From Bernardetiaceae bacterium (lineage in GTDB: Bacteria; Bacteroidota; Bacteroidia; Cytophagales; Thermoflexibacteraceae): a stretch of 64,000 nt of DNA. The DNA lies in assembly GCA_025056255.1 (NCBI GenBank), contig JANWVT010000004.1:1-64000 (forward strand). Direction: 5' to 3'. Shown in pieces: positions 61,047 to 64,000 of the stretch (the first letter of the stretch is position 1; every line of letters begins with the position of its first letter). The translations under genes and the position numbers were made by a program. Below the pieces are notes generated by a model, which saw only the letters and a list, made by a program, of their open reading frames with translations, searched no databases and had not been told where the DNA came from.

Positions 61047-61067
61047 ATCTTTTCTGCACAAAACCCT

Positions 61068-61075
61068 TAAATTTG
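61068..61075 (+). promoter_or_regulatory. Promoter -7 element of the GNAT gene
   Basis: TAAATTTG fits TAnnTTTG and is followed directly by the hairpin at 61076. Transcription would begin within the hairpin. No clear TTG at -33 was found. Confidence 0.35.
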
Positions 61076-61100
61076 GCGGCATACACAATGCCGCTTTTTT
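61076..61100 (+). terminator. Rho-independent terminator abutting the GNAT start codon
   Basis: GCGGCAT, loop ACACA, ATGCCGC and six T (61095-61100) form an intrinsic terminator for the lipoprotein gene. The ATG of the next gene begins at the very next base, 61101. Confidence 0.85.
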
Positions 61101-61520
61101 ATGTTTAAAGTTCGACTGATTCCTACCGAAGAGATACATACCATTTTACCGCTGGTAAAAATAACCAACCCCGACCTGCCTGAGGAAGTGCTGCGTGAGC
61201 GCTTAGAGCAAATGTTGCCACTAGGCTACCAATGCGTGGGTGTCTACGACGACGACCGCCTCATTGCTATTTCCGGCATTTGGGTGCTGGTCAAATTTTA
61301 CGTAGGTAAACACATTGAGCCCGACAATGTGGTTGTACATCCCGACTATCGCAGCAAAGGAGTAGGCGAACTAATGATGAACTGGATTTTTGACTATGCT
61401 CGCTCGATTGGCTGCGTGGCTTCGGAGTTGAATGCCTATGTAACCAATTATCGCGGGCATAAGTTTTGGTTCAATCAAGGCTACAAAGTATTAGGTTTTC
61501 ACTTTCAAAAACTGCTGTAA
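61101..61520 (+). CDS. GNAT-family N-acetyltransferase
   Basis: A 139-residue acetyltransferase with the acetyl-CoA-binding motif VVHPDYRSKGVGELMMNWI (about residues 76-94) and the later strand-helix NYRGHKFWFNQGYKVLGFHF. Substrate unknown. The ATG at 61101 directly follows the T-run of a terminator, so the leader is very short or absent. The stop is three bases before holB. Confidence 0.9.
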   Translation: MFKVRLIPTEEIHTILPLVKITNPDLPEEVLRERLEQMLPLGYQCVGVYDDDRLIAISGIWVLVKFYVGKHIEPDNVVVHPDYRSKGVGELMMNWIFDYARSIGCVASELNAYVTNYRGHKFWFNQGYKVLGFHFQKLL

Positions 61521-61523
61521 GCT

Positions 61524-62660
61524 ATGCGTTTCAGCGATATCATCGGCTTTGAAGAACTGAAACAAACGCTTGTGGCGGCAGTTCGAAAAGGACATATCCC
61601 ACATGCACAGCTTTGGTTAGGACGAGAAGGTAGCCCTCACCTCGCTCTGTCATTAGGGTATGCTACTTTCCTAAACTGCGAAAGCCGCAGTGAAACCAGC
61701 ACCGACTCTTGTGGAACCTGTGCCTCGTGCTACAAATACGACCGCTACATTCATCCCGACTTACACTTTGTTTTCCCTACTGCCACTACCAAGCAGGTCA
61801 CTAAGCGCGAAGACGCTGTAAGTAGTGCATTTTTAAAAGAATGGCGCGAATTTTTGAAAAACAAACCCTACGGCAACTTGGCAGATTGGGCAGCTGAATT
61901 GGGTGTGGAAAACAAGCAGTGCATCATTCCTGTACAAGAAGGGCGCAACATTATTAAAAGTCTCTCACTCAAATCTTTTGAAGCTAACTATAAAGTAATG
62001 CTTATTTGGCTACCAGAACTGATGAATGCCAGTGCAGCCAATTCCATCCTGAAAATATTGGAAGAGCCGCCCGAAAAAACAATCTTCTTGTTAGTAGCCC
62101 AACAAATAGAGCAGGTATTGCCAACTATTTTATCACGCACGCAATTAGTCAGTGTTAGACCTTATACCGATGCAGAGTTAGTAGCTACTTTAACACAACA
62201 CTACAAACTACCCTCAGAAAAAGCGCATCAAACAGCATTATTGGCAAATGGCAACCTCAATCAAGCACTACGCCTGTTAGAAGCTGCCGAACAAACGGGG
62301 CAGCATGCTTTTCGCCATTGGATGCGCCTGTGTGTTAAGCCCGACATAACAGCACTCATTAAAGAAGCAGACCGTTTTGCAACATTAGACAAAGAGTCGC
62401 AAAAAGGGGTTTTACAATATGGGCTCACTATTTTGCGCGAAACCTTGACTTTTCAGTATGTAGGCGAAGAGCAAACACGACTGATGCCAGAAGCTATGGA
62501 ATTTGTTCAGCAATTTTCAAAGGTTATCAACGAAAGAAACCTTGTGGCGTTGAGCAGTATTTTTAATCGGACATATTATGAGATTGAACGCAATGCCAAT
62601 CCGCGCATGGCGTTCCTAAGCCTTTCATTAAGAATAGGCAACTTGTTGAAAATGAAATGA
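61524..62660 (+). CDS. holB: DNA polymerase III subunit delta prime
   Basis: The 378-residue clamp-loader subunit has the AAA+ layout with a degenerate P-loop (LWLGREGSPH), the zinc finger CGTCASCYKYDRYIHPDLHF (about residues 64-83), and SANSILKILEEPPEKTIFLL with SRTQLVSV (sensor 1). Missing P-loop residues are expected for delta prime, which does not bind ATP. It is three bases after the GNAT gene and is probably in its operon. The following 978 bases hold no intact gene. Confidence 0.93.
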   Translation: MRFSDIIGFEELKQTLVAAVRKGHIPHAQLWLGREGSPHLALSLGYATFLNCESRSETSTDSCGTCASCYKYDRYIHPDLHFVFPTATTKQVTKREDAVSSAFLKEWREFLKNKPYGNLADWAAELGVENKQCIIPVQEGRNIIKSLSLKSFEANYKVMLIWLPELMNASAANSILKILEEPPEKTIFLLVAQQIEQVLPTILSRTQLVSVRPYTDAELVATLTQHYKLPSEKAHQTALLANGNLNQALRLLEAAEQTGQHAFRHWMRLCVKPDITALIKEADRFATLDKESQKGVLQYGLTILRETLTFQYVGEEQTRLMPEAMEFVQQFSKVINERNLVALSSIFNRTYYEIERNANPRMAFLSLSLRIGNLLKMK

Positions 62661-63070
62661 TTGCATTATGCAGACACCCAATCCGATATGCAACATAGCG
62701 GTTAACTACTTAATGGAGGACAACAAGGGTGGCGCGCCTCTTTTTGTCGGCTTTGTTAGGCAAGGAAATAGTTGAGTTGCAGTTGTAGCCGCAAGAGATT
62801 AGCACGGACTTTGGTAGCAAGAGGCATGAGCGTTTAGCACTGCCCTAACGTGCTATTAGTTAGGTTTTTCAACTCGGGTTTGCAAGGAGCAGCCAATCAT
62901 CATCGAATTGTAAAAAGCCAAGAACAATACGATTCGTTTGCAGTCATACGTGGGCAAGCCATACACGAATGCAGCATTATTTCGTTGGGTTATGGGTTGC
63001 TAGGGTCGGCTATACAAGGCAAGCATACCGATGCGTTCATTTTAGGAAGGGCTTATAGGGATATTCAGAT
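62661..63070. other. Intergenic stretch after holB, no recognised gene
   Basis: More compositionally gene-like than other gaps. A 92-codon plus-strand frame at 62850-63128 has no recognisable family and overlaps the remnant that follows. I treat it as non-coding or decayed. Confidence 0.3.
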
Positions 63071-63622
63071 ATGCCTGTTTCAAAGTTGGAGCTACCGGTT
63101 TGCGACAATCACAGCGGGGAGGTTGTAGGCACGAAGGGAGAATTTGTGCCGTCGTTGTTTCACGAGGGGTTAATTGTTAATATTGCTGCATGGAGCCGTC
63201 GTCGTTGGAACGAGTTGGATATTGAGCATATTTGACCGAGAGTAGAAGACGAGAGCCCTCATTTGTAAATTGAGGAAAAATTTCCTGAGCGGTATCGCCC
63301 TACGACTCGTTGTTTGCGGTCTGCAGCACAGAGCAAGGAAAGGCGAACCAAGAGGATAATTGGGGTTGAACATGATGAGTTTAAGCAGTAGAAAAGCGAG
63401 CAGCAGAGGGGCAAAAGCAGAGGCAGCAAGCCGGTTAGGATTGCTAAGCAGCAAGTAGAGCAAGAGCCTCTGGAGCGACTTCAGTTACAAGCGACTTTGG
63501 TGAAGTTGCTGCATGGTCGGGCAAACAGTTTGTCCAGACAACAGCCGCCTGACAGGCTTGCCCGTAGTTGGGCAAGTTTTGAGCTTTTGAAAAAAACAAA
63601 TGTGATTTACATCGGTTATTAG
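63071..63622 (+). pseudogene. Probable decayed gene between holB and crtW
   Basis: One reading frame runs for 184 codons with only three internal stops: TGA at 63233, TAA at 63266 and TAG at 63389. Its translation is protein-like, for example GTKGEFVPSLFHEGLIVNI, AAWSRRRWNELDIEHI, IEEKFPERYRPTTRCLR and KQQVEQEPLERLQLQATL. A C-to-T change could explain each stop (CGA, CAA, CAG). I could not identify the parent family. Chance is possible, since about nine stops would be expected at random but variation is large. Confidence 0.35.
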
Positions 63623-63638
63623 CCATAAAATACGCACT

Positions 63639-64000
63639 ATGTCAAACGAAACAGTTGCCAATTATGCCACCCAAACTTCCTTTCGGCAGCAAGTCAAATC
63701 AGGGAAAGGGGTATGGATTGCCATGCTGATTATTGCCTTGTGGTCACTGGTGATGGTTTATGCCGTAGGTTTTCATCAGCTCGATTTCTACTCACCCATT
63801 ACCTATATACTGTTTTTACTGTTGACACACCTGTACACAGGACTATTTATCACTGCTCATGATGCAATGCACGGGGTGGTTTCCACCAACAGAAAACTCA
63901 ATGAATGGATTGGACGGATTTGCTGTATCTTGTTTTCATTCAATTTCTATGATAACCTGAACAGAAAGCACCACTTGCATCACCGTTTTGTAGGAACAGA
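63639..64000 (+). CDS. crtW: Beta-carotene ketolase / fatty acid desaturase-like protein, N-terminal part
   Basis: ATG 63639 opens a frame of 120 codons still open at the window end. Two membrane segments (IAMLIIALWSLVMVYAVGF and the next) are followed by the histidine boxes of the di-iron family: HDAMHG (about residues 81-86) and HHLHHRF (about residues 110-116). The spacing and flanking residues (TGLFITAHDAMHG, NRKHHLHHRF) point to CrtW, which adds keto groups to carotenoid rings, rather than an acyl desaturase. The rest lies beyond the window. Confidence 0.85.
   Translation, partial: MSNETVANYATQTSFRQQVKSGKGVWIAMLIIALWSLVMVYAVGFHQLDFYSPITYILFLLLTHLYTGLFITAHDAMHGVVSTNRKLNEWIGRICCILFSFNFYDNLNRKHHLHHRFVGT

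Noticed and set aside
62850-63128. A 92-codon plus-strand frame after holB
   Set aside because: No signal, motif or ribosome site; it overlaps a different frame that reads better as a decayed gene.
63170-63463. A minus-strand frame of 97 codons with leucine-rich start
   Set aside because: The hydrophobic look comes from low-complexity codons antisense to the charged plus-strand frame; no homologous pattern was recognised.

Overview
The window looks like chromosomal DNA of a gliding, carotenoid-making bacterium of the phylum Bacteroidota, most likely a member of the Cytophagales. The evidence is a giant SprA translocon gene, a GldH gliding lipoprotein, Bacteroidota families (DUF2007, DUF3467, DUF4159, a sigma/anti-sigma/adhesin-like trio), promoters of the TTG / TAnnTTTG type, few Shine-Dalgarno sequences, and carotenoid genes (crtD, and crtW cut by the right edge). 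No tRNA, rRNA, CRISPR array, prophage or intact insertion sequence was seen.

Layout. 1-1387 holds the N-terminal part of a secreted surface protein. 1923-13687 carries gatB, sprA and a topoisomerase IV A subunit. 14026-18760 has trmB, dusB, a CPBP protease-DUF2007-cdsA operon and two tandem paralogous small proteins. 18986-22541 has crtD and an isolated rplC-rplD-rplW operon with its own promoter and terminator. 22663-26765 has a phospholipase C/S1-P1-like exported enzyme, a Tat-exported sugar isomerase-like protein, moaC and a MacB-type permease. 26916-32763 is a leftward block: rRNA methyltransferase, two rhomboid proteases, photolyase, VWA protein and hydrolase. 32888-37101 has a sensor gene joined to gldH, a lipoprotein, divIC and a transketolase C-half. 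37607-43642 has an ArnT-like glycosyltransferase, an ArsR-type regulator, an ECF sigma/anti-sigma/adhesin-like operon and an M20 amidohydrolase. 43744-50176 has tgt, a small lipoprotein absent from any obvious family, a TPR protein, a nucleoside phosphorylase and an acetyltransferase-like protein. 50747-56762 has dut, a lipase, DUF3467, gpsA, DUF4159, rsmE, DsrE and glycerate kinase. 57032-64000 has atpD-atpC, carA, a probable metal-responsive pair, a GNAT gene, holB, a decayed region and crtW.

Most of the window is housekeeping. The parts deserving attention are between genes: a family of short elements built from 12/13-base tandem units (three copies, one forming the loop of a terminator hairpin), a diverged family of about 250-330 bp repeats (three copies), a 19-base palindrome in front of a MerC-like protein and a His-rich lipoprotein, and gene remnants near 50.4 kb and 63.1-63.6 kb. 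The most plausible candidate for an undescribed functional module is the palindrome-controlled MerC-like/His-rich lipoprotein pair. The tandem STAS-like paralogues and the output-less sensor fused transcriptionally to gldH come next.
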